Under the pieces are notes generated by a model that made no database searches, was not told where the DNA came from, and was given only the letters and a program-made list of their open reading frames with translations. A stretch of DNA of 64,000 nt from Knoellia sp. S7-12 (GTDB lineage: Bacteria; Actinomycetota; Actinomycetes; Actinomycetales; Dermatophilaceae). The position numbers and the translations under genes were made by a program. The stretch spans positions 4,099,721 to 4,163,720 of the forward strand of contig NZ_CP155449.1 of the NCBI RefSeq assembly GCF_040518285.1, written 5' to 3'. Of the stretch, positions 57,036 to 64,000 are shown one piece after another (the stretch's first letter is position 1; the number at the start of each line of letters is the position of its first letter).

Positions 57036-58178
57036 TCAGGCTTGGCCTCTCAGGTGCATGGCGTCGAGAATGCGGTTGAGGTCCTCGACCGAGGCGAACT
57101 CGATGGTGACCCTGCCCTTGGATTTGCCCAGAGCGATGCCGACACGGGTCTCGAGGCGGTCCGAGAGATTGGCGGCGAGGTCGTCGAGCTGCGGGTGACG
57201 GCCACCGGCGCGGGGACGGCGTTTGGCCGGCTTCTCGTCGTCGACGCCGAGGGAGACGATCTCCTCGACCGAGCGGACCGAGAGGCCCTCGGCGACGATG
57301 CGCTGGGCGAGCCGCTCCATGGCCGCGTGGTCCGGGACGCCAAGAAGGGCGCGAGCGTGTCCGGCTGAGAGAACTCCTGCGGCAACGCGGCGAGCGACGA
57401 CCGGGGGCAGCTTCAGCAGGCGCAGGGTGTTGCTGATCTGGGGGCGCGAGCGGCCGATTCGGGAGGCGAGCTCCTCCTGGGTGCAGGCGAAGTCATCGAG
57501 GAGCTGCTGGTAGGCGGCCGCCTCTTCGAGGGCGTTGAGGTTGCTGCGGTGGAGGTTCTCGAGGAGGGCGTCCCGCAGGAGGTCGTCGTCCTCGGTGGCC
57601 TTGATGATGGCCGGGACGGTGTCGTTGCCGGCCTCACGACTGGCGCGCCAGCGCCGCTCACCCATGATGAGCTCGAACTCAACACCCTCCGGGACGTCTG
57701 TGGCATCCGCAGGGACGGGGCGCACGACGATCGGCTGGAGGACACCGATCTCGCGGATGCTGTGGACGAGCTCGGCAAGGTCGTCCTCGTCGAACACGGT
57801 GCGGGGCTGGCGCGGGTTCGCGCGGATCGAGTCGAGTGGGAGATCGGCGAACTGCGCACCCGGGACGGCGACCAGTTCGGGACCTTCTGAGGGTGACTGC
57901 GAGGAGCCGTTGGTCGATGCCTTGTCAGCGTCACTCAGGCCGTTGACCTGCGACAACGCAGTGGGCGACACCGCGTCTGGGCTGGTGCCCGGGTCCTGCG
58001 CCGACGGTCCTGCATGGTCAGAGGTCGGTCGCTCAGCGGTGTCGACTGACCCTGCCGCCGGTTCTGACGGACGCTCCTTGAAGAAGACGTCAGTCGGGCG
58101 ATTGGCCCCTGTGCCGCCAGCGCCGGGAGGGATGAGGGCACCGAGTCCGCGGCCCAGGGCACGTCGCTTGTCGCTCAT
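57036..58178 (-). CDS. parB: Chromosome-partitioning protein ParB
   Basis: 380 residues. N-terminal [13 protein letters not shown] (ParA-stimulating start), a ~100-residue Ser/Pro-rich linker, then the ParB/Srx CTPase domain ([28 protein letters not shown]), [23 protein letters not shown] that reads parS, and a C-terminal dimerisation part. ATG overlaps the parA stop (ATGA). It loads at the six parS sites in this window and spreads to form the partition complex. Confidence 0.97.
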   Translation of the reverse strand: MSDKRRALGRGLGALIPPGAGGTGANRPTDVFFKERPSEPAAGSVDTAERPTSDHAGPSAQDPGTSPDAVSPTALSQVNGLSDADKASTNGSSQSPSEGPELVAVPGAQFADLPLDSIRANPRQPRTVFDEDDLAELVHSIREIGVLQPIVVRPVPADATDVPEGVEFELIMGERRWRASREAGNDTVPAIIKATEDDDLLRDALLENLHRSNLNALEEAAAYQQLLDDFACTQEELASRIGRSRPQISNTLRLLKLPPVVARRVAAGVLSAGHARALLGVPDHAAMERLAQRIVAEGLSVRSVEEIVSLGVDDEKPAKRRPRAGGRHPQLDDLAANLSDRLETRVGIALGKSKGRVTIEFASVEDLNRILDAMHLRGQA

Positions 58179-59440
58179 GAGCGATCCTCACTGTTCTCGG
58201 CGGCGTTCTGCGCTGCCATCTCGGAGGCGGCCTCGAGGTACGAGAGGGCGCCGCTGCTGTTGGGGTCGTACGTCATGACGGTCTGGCCGTGGCTGGGCGC
58301 CTCGGAGATGCGCACCGATCGGGGCACGGACGCCTTGAGGGTCTGGTCAGGGAAGTGGCTGCGCACCTCGTCAGCGACCTGGGCCGAGAGTCGGGTGCGA
58401 CCGTCAAACATGGTGAGCAGGATGGTCGACACGTGGAGGTTCGGGTTGAGGTGATCCCGGATCAGCTCGATGTTCTTGAGCAGCTGTGACAGGCCTTCGA
58501 GGGCGTAGTACTCACACTGGATCGGGATGAACACCTCGCTGCCGGCGACAAAGGCGTTCACGGTGAGGAGGCCAAGGCTCGGCGGGCAGTCGATGAAGAC
58601 GTAGTCCACCGTCTCCCCACGCTCACCCAGCTCGGCGACGTACTTCGCGACAGCCTTCTGCAGGCGCGTCTCACGGGCCACCAGTGAGACCAGCTCGATC
58701 TCGGCGCCGGCAAGGTCGATCGTCGCCGGTGCACACAAGAGACCAGGGACGTCAGGGCAGGCCTGCACCACCTTGCTCAGCGGATCCCCATCGACGAGGA
58801 CGTCGTAGATGCTCGGGACCTCTGCGTGGTGGTCAATCCCCAGGGCCGTGCTCGCGTTGCCCTGCGGGTCCAGGTCGATGACGAGCACGCTCGCACCGGC
58901 CTGCGCCAGAGCAGCGGCGACATTGACCGTGGTCGTCGTCTTGCCGACGCCACCCTTCTGGTTCGCCACCGTGAGCACGCGAGTGTGGGCGGGACGTGGA
59001 AGTTCACGACCCACGAGGGTCATTCGCTTCCGGGTGTCCGCCGCGACCGCCTGGGCCAACGGAGTGTCCGCACCGGCCTCGGGGATGTCCGCCACGTCGC
59101 CGTTCGCCTCGTGCGACACCTTGGCCAGCGCGTCGGCCGCTTTCTCCGACTCTGTCAGGTCCGTTTCACGTGAAACGTCATCATCCTCGACCACAGCTGC
59201 TGCGGATTCACTGTCCCCCACGGGATTCCCACTCCCGGTCAGCACCCCAACATCTGACACTTCCGGCACCCCAGCCTCTGATTCCAACTCGTCCACAACA
59301 GCAGGTGGCGCTGTTTCACGTGAAACATCACCGCGTTCGACGCCATCCGGACCGGGCCAACCCAGTGAAGCTGTCTCGGATCCGGGAAGGGCGGGAAATC
59401 CCAACCCAGGGGTCACACGGCGTTCGGCCTCGACTGCCAT
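58175..59440 (-). CDS. parA: Chromosome-partitioning ATPase ParA with long N-terminal extension
   Basis: 421 residues from ATG 59440 (GAGGTGG about 9 bases upstream; GTG 59458 is possible). The ATPase core starts near residue 150: [21 protein letters not shown] (deviant Walker A), [32 protein letters not shown], and the [14 protein letters not shown] end. The first ~145 residues are acidic and low-complexity, about 140 longer than usual ParA, and hold two parS sequences in frame (VSRET at 39-43 and 89-93). Works with ParB to move origins apart. Confidence 0.95.
   Translation of the reverse strand: MAVEAERRVTPGLGFPALPGSETASLGWPGPDGVERGDVSRETAPPAVVDELESEAGVPEVSDVGVLTGSGNPVGDSESAAAVVEDDDVSRETDLTESEKAADALAKVSHEANGDVADIPEAGADTPLAQAVAADTRKRMTLVGRELPRPAHTRVLTVANQKGGVGKTTTTVNVAAALAQAGASVLVIDLDPQGNASTALGIDHHAEVPSIYDVLVDGDPLSKVVQACPDVPGLLCAPATIDLAGAEIELVSLVARETRLQKAVAKYVAELGERGETVDYVFIDCPPSLGLLTVNAFVAGSEVFIPIQCEYYALEGLSQLLKNIELIRDHLNPNLHVSTILLTMFDGRTRLSAQVADEVRSHFPDQTLKASVPRSVRISEAPSHGQTVMTYDPNSSGALSYLEAASEMAAQNAAENSEDRS
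59163..59176. other. parS site 2 (in parA)
   Basis: Exact GTTTCACGTGAAAC within the N-terminal extension of parA; encodes VSRET. Confidence 0.95.
59313..59326. other. parS site 3 (in parA)
   Basis: Full TGTTTCACGTGAAACA (59312-59327), the 16-mer consensus, within parA; encodes VSRET. Confidence 0.97.
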
Positions 59441-59552
59441 CGTCGGGATCCACCTCACGGTTGTCGGTCAAGGAGCCCCAATCCAACCCCAACCACCCCC
59501 GACACGCCAAAATCCCATCCCGCCATTCCCCCAGTTCCGCTCACAGCACAAA

Positions 59553-59566
59553 GTTTCACGTGAAAC
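59553..59566. other. parS site 4 (upstream of parA)
   Basis: Exact GTTTCACGTGAAAC, 113 bases before the parA start; ParB bound here could feed back on parAB transcription. Confidence 0.95.
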
Positions 59567-59610
59567 ACCCCGCCCCGCTCCTCACCTTCCGGTGGTCGTG
59601 GGTCAACCGT

Positions 59611-59708
59611 GGATCGCCGCAGTCCCATCCGCGCTGCGCGCGTTGACCGCACTCCGCGCGCCCACGTAGACCGTGGGACCCGCCGCCAGGCCCAGCCAGC
59701 GGCGATCC
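59611..59708. repeat. Hairpin element A near parS (10-bp perfect arms)
   Basis: GGATCGCCGC (59611-59620) and GCGGCGATCC (59699-59708) pair perfectly around 78 bases. On the reverse strand the interior begins TGGCTGGGCCTGGCGG and ends CGGATGGGACT, the same blocks as in element B at 60049-60141. Confidence 0.65.
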
Positions 59709-59750
59709 GGCATTGCTGCACTCACACAGGTCGCCTTCCGCAGTGGTCAT

Positions 59751-59764
59751 GTTTCACGTGAAAC
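59751..59764. other. parS site 5 (parA-rsmG intergenic)
   Basis: Full 16-mer consensus TGTTTCACGTGAAACA (59750-59765). Confidence 0.97.
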
Positions 59765-60048
59765 ATCGCACTTCGCGCGTCCCCGGCGCTTGGCGCGTTT
59801 GGCTTCTTGCCGCTGTCTCCCCGCGACCACACAGCCCCAACCACGAACCGCCCAGTCAATGACGAGTTGGCGTTGGAGCTTAAGACTGCAGAGGGTGAGA
59901 CAGCCTGCACAGGCGAGGGTCACACGTCAGGTGACCACGGTGAGGGCTGGGAGCCAAAGGGGGCAAGACGAGGCGGTGACCCATGGGGAAGGGGCGGCGT
60001 TGGTTGAGAGGAACCGGTCGGAGCTGGAAGGTGACGGTAGGGAGCGAG

Positions 60049-60141
60049 GAAGTGCTTGTTCGCCGCTGGCTGGGCCTGGCGGGAGACGTGAGCGCGCTCA
60101 GCGCGCGAGCGTCGGATGGGACTGCGGCGAACAAGCACTTC
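60049..60141. repeat. Hairpin element B near parS (18-bp perfect arms)
   Basis: Arms 60049-60066 (GAAGTGCTTGTTCGCCGC) and 60124-60141 pair perfectly around 57 bases. The interior starts TGGCTGGGCCTGGCGG and ends CGGATGGGACT as in element A, in opposite orientation, while the outer arm sequence differs. Confidence 0.7.
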
Positions 60142-60211
60142 AGTGCGCCCATGAGGGCACACGGCTGCGGCCCCAGTTCGAGGGAACAGGGGCCGCAGTG
60201 TCGAGCTGGGG

Positions 60212-60937
60212 TCAGCGCTTCTTCTTGCCCTTGGCGACGCGGGTTTTGGGCTGAAACGTGAGGTCCAGCGTGAGGGTGGGTTCGTCGAGGACGGTGGATC
60301 CATGCGAGGTCACCGCGTCAGCGACGAGGCCCAGCTTGTTGAGTTCGCGGCGGTCGGCGTCGAGCTCCTCTTGGGCTGAGCGTCCCTTCATGGCAACGAC
60401 GGTGCCGCGGCCATCAAGGAGGGGGACGCACCAGCGGGCGAGCTTCGCGATGCGGGCCACGGCCCGGGCCGTGACCCACGGTGCGGACAGGACGCCGATG
60501 AACTCCTCGGCGCGACCGCGGTGGACGGTGACGTTGCCAAGTCCGAGGTCGGTGACGGTAGCGGTCAGCCAGTCCGTCCGGCGCTGCATCGGTTCGACGA
60601 GGTGGATCTCGAGGTCGGGGCGGGAGATGGCCAGGGCGATGCCGGGGAGCCCGGCACCAGAGCCCACGTCAATCAGTTTGGCCCCCTTGGGGAAGGCGTC
60701 CTCGATGACGGCGCAGTTGAGGACGTGGCGCTCCCACAGACGCGGAACCTCACGAGGTCCGATGAGTCCGTGACTCACTCCGGTGTCGGCAAGGATCTCG
60801 ACGAACCGGGTGGCGGTCAGCAGCCGGTCCCCAAAGACCGCAGCCGCACCCGAAGGTGCGGCTGGCGGCAGGGCTGGGTGAGTGGCAGGGCTGTCGCCCT
60901 GCTCAGGGATCACCGTTTCACGTGAAACATCGCTCAC
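60212..60937 (-). CDS. rsmG: 16S rRNA (guanine-527 N7) methyltransferase
   Basis: 241 residues, GTG start overlapping the jag stop (GTGA). SAM-binding LIDVGSGAGLPGIALAI (about 85-103) and LVEPMQRRTDWL are typical of RsmG (GidB), which methylates G527 of 16S rRNA. The first codons contain parS site 6, reading VSRET at residues 4-8. Same place in the origin cluster as in other actinomycetes. Confidence 0.96.
   Translation of the reverse strand: MSDVSRETVIPEQGDSPATHPALPPAAPSGAAAVFGDRLLTATRFVEILADTGVSHGLIGPREVPRLWERHVLNCAVIEDAFPKGAKLIDVGSGAGLPGIALAISRPDLEIHLVEPMQRRTDWLTATVTDLGLGNVTVHRGRAEEFIGVLSAPWVTARAVARIAKLARWCVPLLDGRGTVVAMKGRSAQEELDADRRELNKLGLVADAVTSHGSTVLDEPTLTLDLTFQPKTRVAKGKKKR
60915..60928. 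other. parS site 6 (start of rsmG)
   Basis: Exact GTTTCACGTGAAAC covering codons 4-8 of rsmG. Confidence 0.95.
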
Positions 60938-61620
60938 GCGGGCAGGACCACGACGTGACGACGGGGCTCGACACCCTCAGACTCGGAGGAGAGGCCAGCC
61001 GCAAGAACCTCGTCGTGGACGACCTTGCGCTCGAATGCGGTCATCGGGTCGAGCGCGGTCTGCTCGCCGGACTCCTTGACGGAGGCGATGGCCACCTTCG
61101 CGACCTCGACCAACTCGGCGCGACGACCGGCACGGTGACCGGCAACGTCGAGCATGAGACGGCTGCGGTGCCCAGTAGCCGCCTGCACCGCGAGGCGGGT
61201 GAGCTCCTGGAGTGCATCCAGGACCTTGGCGTTGTCACCGACGAGGCGGCGGGGCACCCGGCCCTCTTCGGAATCGACGATCGCGACCGCTGCCCGGTCG
61301 CCGTCGATGTCGACGTCGATGTCACCGTCGAGGTCGCAGATGTCGAGGAGGTTCTCGAGGAAGTCAGCCGCGACCTCGCCCTCCTTCTCCAGATCGGCGG
61401 GCGCGTCCGGCGTCGTCACCGCGCGGCCAGCGGTGTTCTCAGCGCCGCGACCTTCGACGTCGTCGTTGTTCTCGGCGTCGTCCCCCTCGGGGGCTTCCTG
61501 CGACACCTCGAGGTCGGTGGTGTCAGTGGCGTCGGTGCTTTCAGGCGCCTCAGTGACGTCCGTCTGGGCCGCGTCGACCGCGTTGCGGTCCGCGGTCTCC
61601 TGGTCAGTCAGTTCACTCAT
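60934..61620 (-). CDS. jag: KH/R3H RNA-binding protein Jag (KhpB/EloR)
   Basis: 228 residues; GAGAGGA 6 bases before the ATG. An acidic ~75-residue N-terminus is followed by a KH domain (FLENLLDICDLDGDIDVDIDGD, GRVPRRLVGDNAKVLDALQEL) and an R3H domain (RRAELVEVAKVAIASV, FERKVVHDEVLAAG). The Jag-N domain of Firmicutes is replaced by the acidic region. Binds RNA; linked to cell elongation in other bacteria. Downstream of yidC by 92 bases. Confidence 0.94.
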   Translation of the reverse strand: MSELTDQETADRNAVDAAQTDVTEAPESTDATDTTDLEVSQEAPEGDDAENNDDVEGRGAENTAGRAVTTPDAPADLEKEGEVAADFLENLLDICDLDGDIDVDIDGDRAAVAIVDSEEGRVPRRLVGDNAKVLDALQELTRLAVQAATGHRSRLMLDVAGHRAGRRAELVEVAKVAIASVKESGEQTALDPMTAFERKVVHDEVLAAGLSSESEGVEPRRHVVVLPA

Positions 61621-61712
61621 CTGGTTGTTCCTCTCATGGCGGCTGACGCCTTCGTCTGCCGGTCCGGCGCCGTATCGTCGCAGGTCAGAGCCCTGATACG
61701 GCAGTTGTGGTC

Positions 61713-62720
61713 TCAGTTGTCGGTCGTGGTTGCCTTCTTGGCGACAGCCGCGGACCCACCCTTCTTCTTGGCCCGCTTCTTGCCCTTGGGTTGCACTCGC
61801 TGGCTCGACCGTTCCGCCGCAGCGGCGGCCTCGGCCTCCTCAGCGGCCTTGCGCTCCGCCTCGCCGGGGATCGGCTTGCCGCGCTTGGCCAGACGCTCGT
61901 GGAGCGCCTTCTCGGCAGCGGATCCGGGCGCCGGCATCTTCCGGATGACGTAGAACTGCTGAACCATCGACCACACGTTGGTGGTGAACCAGTAGAGAAG
62001 GACACCGATCGGGAAGTTGATACCGGACACGGCGAAGACGACCGGCATGACGTACATGATCAGCTTCTGCTGCTTCGCGAACGGGTTGTCGAGCGCGGAC
62101 GCCGGCATGTTCTTGGTCATCAGCTGACGCTGCGTCGTGAACGTCGTGGCCGACATCAGGATGATCAGAACGACGGTGACGACATAGGTCGAGGTGTTGT
62201 TCGCGCGCAGGAAGGTATCGGAGAGTTGAGCACCGAAGAGAGTCGCGGACTCCGCCTGACCAGCAACCTTCGGGGTGATCGGGCCAATGGCCTCGTTCTG
62301 GCCGGTCGCGACCTTCTCGAGGCCGTTGAGCACACGGAAGAGTCCGAAGAAGAACGGCGACTGCACGAGGATGGGCAGACAGGAGGAGAACGGGTTGGTG
62401 CCCTCCTTGCGATAGAGCCCCATCGTCTCCTGGGTCATCGCCTGGCGAGACTCAGGGTCGTTCTTGCCCTTGTACTTCTTCTGGATCTTCTGCAGCTCGG
62501 GCTGGATGAGCTGCATCTTGCGCGAGGCGTTGATCTGCTTGACGAACAGCGGGATCATTGCCGCTCGCATGACGATGACGAGCCCGATGATCGACAGGGC
62601 CCACGCGGCACCGGACGCCGGGTCCAGGCCGATCCAGGTGAATGCCTGGTGGAAGCCGTACATGATCCACGCGACGAGGAGCTCAATCGGGCGGATCAGA
62701 GTGTTGAAGAAGTCGATCAT
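61713..62720 (-). CDS. yidC: Membrane protein insertase YidC
   Basis: 335 residues. Hydrophobic segments fit the five-helix insertase core (IELLVAWIMYGFHQAF; AWALSIIGLVIVMRAAMIPLFVKQINAS, with the conserved Arg; PFFFGLFRVL; YVVTVVLIILMSATTFTTQRQL; IMYVMPVVFAVSGINFPIGVLLYWFTTNVW). A basic C-terminal tail (KGKKRAKKKGG) fits ribosome contact. Inserts membrane proteins with or without SecYEG. No Gram-negative periplasmic domain. Confidence 0.97.
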   Translation of the reverse strand: MIDFFNTLIRPIELLVAWIMYGFHQAFTWIGLDPASGAAWALSIIGLVIVMRAAMIPLFVKQINASRKMQLIQPELQKIQKKYKGKNDPESRQAMTQETMGLYRKEGTNPFSSCLPILVQSPFFFGLFRVLNGLEKVATGQNEAIGPITPKVAGQAESATLFGAQLSDTFLRANNTSTYVVTVVLIILMSATTFTTQRQLMTKNMPASALDNPFAKQQKLIMYVMPVVFAVSGINFPIGVLLYWFTTNVWSMVQQFYVIRKMPAPGSAAEKALHERLAKRGKPIPGEAERKAAEEAEAAAAAERSSQRVQPKGKKRAKKKGGSAAVAKKATTTDN

Positions 62721-62787
62721 GCTTTCCTTCGGTCATTCCGGCATCTCTGCCGGAGTGGGCCCACACAGTGTTGCTTGAGTGAGTGGG

Positions 62788-63081
62788 TCAGGTGGTGGTC
62801 TCGTGGGGGATGTGGCGCGCGATCAACTCGCCGTCATCAGGTTCTCCGGGAAGTGCTGGCACGTGGTCGACCCCGCCGGCCGCCCAGGGGTGACATCTGC
62901 CCAACCGCCGAAGCGTGAGCCAGGTTCCCCGGAACAGGCCATATCGGCCGAGGGCGGTCACGGCATACGCGGAGCAGGAGGGGTAGTAGCGGCACGTGGC
63001 CGGAGTCATCGGCGAGAGGACCAGTTGGTAGGCGCGCACGAGCCACACGAGTGGCTTGGCAGCGACCTGGCCTAGTGTCAT
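62788..63081 (-). CDS. yidD: Membrane protein insertion efficiency factor YidD
   Basis: 97 residues from ATG 63081, 7 bases after rnpA; the longer frame to 63333 runs over rnpA. Diagnostic LSPMTPATCRYYPSCSAYA and RCHPWAAGGVDHVP. A small membrane-associated helper of YidC. Start lacks a strong ribosome binding site, suggesting coupling to rnpA. Confidence 0.94.
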   Translation of the reverse strand: MTLGQVAAKPLVWLVRAYQLVLSPMTPATCRYYPSCSAYAVTALGRYGLFRGTWLTLRRLGRCHPWAAGGVDHVPALPGEPDDGELIARHIPHETTT

Positions 63082-63088
63082 ATTCTGC

Positions 63089-63454
63089 TCATCGGTCCGT
63101 GGTAGTACGGCGAATGACCTTGTGCAGCAACGGTTCCAGCGCTTCGGACAACTCCGCCAACGTGGCGGTGGAAGCTGCCGGTTGTGCTCGAACGACGACG
63201 TCAACACCAGCCGGTATGCCGGTGAGTCGGCTCGCCATGGCGACGCGCAGTCGGCGCTTGGTCCGGTTGCGAACCACCGCGTTGCCCACGGCTTTGGACA
63301 CGACGAAACCGACCCGCGGCGGGAGTCCCGCACGAGAGTCGGTCACGTTGGCGTGCACCACGAGGATCCTCGATCCCGCTCGCATCGCACCAGGAGCACG
63401 GATGGCCGACGCGAATTCCGACCGCTCACGCAGTCGATTCGGCGCCGGTAGCAC
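63089..63454 (-). CDS. rnpA: Ribonuclease P protein component
   Basis: 121 residues from GTG 63454, with GAGG about 5 bases upstream and 7 bases after rpmH; the longer frame would overlap rpmH. LPAPNRLRERSEFASAIR start, RVGFVVSKAVGNAVVRNRTKRRLR (the conserved RNR helix). Helps the RNA subunit cleave tRNA 5' leaders. Confidence 0.95.
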   Translation of the reverse strand: MLPAPNRLRERSEFASAIRAPGAMRAGSRILVVHANVTDSRAGLPPRVGFVVSKAVGNAVVRNRTKRRLRVAMASRLTGIPAGVDVVVRAQPAASTATLAELSEALEPLLHKVIRRTTTDR

Positions 63455-63461
63455 CGAAGCC

Positions 63462-63599
63462 TCAGGCGGAGAGTTCGGAGCGGCCCTTGCGGCGACGGGC
63501 ACCAAGGATGGCGCGACCCGCACGGGTACGCATGCGGAGACGGAAGCCGTGGGTCTTGGACCGACGACGAGTGTTGGGCTGGAACGTACGCTTGCTCAC
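63462..63599 (-). CDS. rpmH: 50S ribosomal protein L34
   Basis: 45 residues from GTG 63599 (GAAGAGA about 7 bases upstream): [18 protein letters not shown] and [17 protein letters not shown], the complete L34. First gene of the rpmH-rnpA-yidD-yidC-jag-rsmG series. Confidence 0.97.
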   Translation of the reverse strand: MSKRTFQPNTRRRSKTHGFRLRMRTRAGRAILGARRRKGRSELSA

Positions 63600-63720
63600 G
63601 GTGAATCTCTTCTCACGGGACGGACCCATCCGGACAAAACCGCATGGTGTGGGGCGTGTTGGGTCGTGCTGGCTCAGAGGCTGTGGGCAGGCGTCAACGG
63701 CCGCCACAACAGGCCTGTCA

Positions 63721-63750
63721 AAGGTACGTGAGAGCGGCATACCGGGTCAA
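63721..63750 (-). promoter_or_regulatory. Putative rpmH promoter
   Basis: On the reverse strand: -35 TTGACC (63745-63750), 18-base spacer, -10 TACCTT (63721-63726). It would give a leader of about 115 bases before rpmH. The spacer contains a GTATGCCG octamer (63735-63742). Confidence 0.55.
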
Positions 63751-63870
63751 ACTCGCCCGAGAACGCCCGCGCTGAGCAGAGAACCGCCTATGCTCTCACC
63801 TCACGGTGTCAGCAGCTGGCACGACACGCGGGGCGTTCACGCGCAGGATGGCTGCGTAGTGGGTTTCGGC

Positions 63871-63899
63871 TTGCCGCAGGGGCACCTCCTTGTTAGCGT
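63871..63899 (+). promoter_or_regulatory. Putative dnaA promoter
   Basis: TTGCCG (63871-63876), 17-base spacer, TAGCGT (63894-63899), directed toward the expected dnaA start and just upstream of the two DnaA boxes. Confidence 0.45.
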
Positions 63900-63919
63900 C
63901 ACTCGGCATACCCACAGAC

Positions 63920-63928
63920 TGTGGACAA
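63920..63928 (-). other. DnaA box
   Basis: TGTGGACAA, the complement of the actinobacterial DnaA box TTGTCCACA. It is downstream of the putative dnaA promoter, fitting autoregulation. Confidence 0.8.
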
Positions 63929-63931
63929 CTC

Positions 63932-63940
63932 TGTGGACAA
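63932..63940 (-). other. DnaA box
   Basis: A second TGTGGACAA in the same orientation, 3 bases from the first. Confidence 0.8.
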
Positions 63941-63977
63941 TCGCAGTTCCACGCACGAATGACGCTGAAAGGCTCGG

Positions 63978-64000
63978 GTGATCAGGTGCCGGATGTCGGG
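63978..64000 (+). CDS. dnaA: Probable first codons of dnaA, cut by window end
   Basis: Gene order (rpmH on the reverse strand, then DnaA boxes) predicts dnaA starting here on the forward strand. GTG 63978 has GAAAGG about 5 bases upstream; GTG 63986 is the alternative. Only a few codons are inside the window, so identity rests on context alone. Confidence 0.35.

Larger units (their letters stand above)
59441..60211. other. 771-base parA-rsmG intergenic region
   Basis: No convincing gene: the open frames are short, overlap on both strands and lack family features. It holds parS sites 4 and 5, two long hairpin elements (59611-59708; 60049-60141) and a short GGTCAC/GTGACC inverted repeat (59918-59936). 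A promoter for parAB is expected near 59460-59560 but none is clear. Confidence 0.6.

Noticed and set aside
59556..60261. Overlapping 60-190-codon frames in the parA-rsmG gap (e.g. 59673-60254)
   Set aside because: They cross parS and hairpin elements, exist on both strands and show no family features; best read as non-coding.

Overview
The window is high-G+C DNA from an actinomycete. Its right end has the conserved chromosome-origin gene order known from Mycobacterium and relatives: cca/pcnA, NUDIX, pseudokinase, sigM, trxB, trxA, parB, parA, rsmG, jag, yidC, yidD, rnpA, rpmH and then dnaA, with parS and DnaA boxes. GTG and TTG starts, 4-8 bp gene overlaps and the gene content suggest Micrococcales, possibly Intrasporangiaceae/Dermatophilaceae, but the genus cannot be read from this sequence.

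Region 1 (1-18.1 kb) is a surface-polysaccharide locus. Three forward genes (a 5'-truncated glycosyltransferase, an asparagine-synthetase-like ATP-pyrophosphatase protein and a DUF6270 protein) converge on a nine-gene reverse operon. That operon holds two glycosyltransferases, an ABC-2 permease and its ATPase, UDP-GlcNAc 2-epimerase (wecB), a membrane-anchored beta-propeller protein, a second DUF6270 protein and a heparinase II/III-family protein. The logic is ABC-transporter-dependent glycan export, with sugar-modifying enzymes at the operon end.

Region 2 (18.2-49.4 kb) encodes what looks like a signalling-controlled surface system. It has three tandem ~2,130-residue membrane-anchored Ig-like/Fn3 proteins, then (reading upstream) a transglutaminase-fold membrane protein without a recognisable catalytic Cys, a DUF58 protein and a MoxR AAA+ ATPase. 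Next to it is a phospho-signalling operon: a small conserved protein, a PP2C phosphatase, an FHA protein, a Ser/Thr kinase with an extracellular domain, and an FHA-HTH protein. A zinc-ribbon membrane protein and a stand-alone biotinyl-domain protein lie at its left edge.

Region 3 (49.7-64 kb) is the origin-proximal core. Compared with the mycobacterial order, the DUF6049, murJ (mviN) and cwlM genes are absent and the MviN-type pseudokinase stands alone. trxBA has a sigma-R/SigH-type promoter and ends in a strong bidirectional terminator shared with parBA. Six perfect parS sites lie at 54.8-60.9 kb, four of them inside coding sequence, where they encode VSRET. The window ends in the rpmH-dnaA intergenic region with two DnaA boxes.

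Two genome-scale signals stand out. The octamer GTATGCCG/CGGCATAC occurs about 47 times by eye, roughly 20-fold more than expected. A family of hairpin elements around the parS cluster has outer arms that differ between copies yet remain self-complementary.
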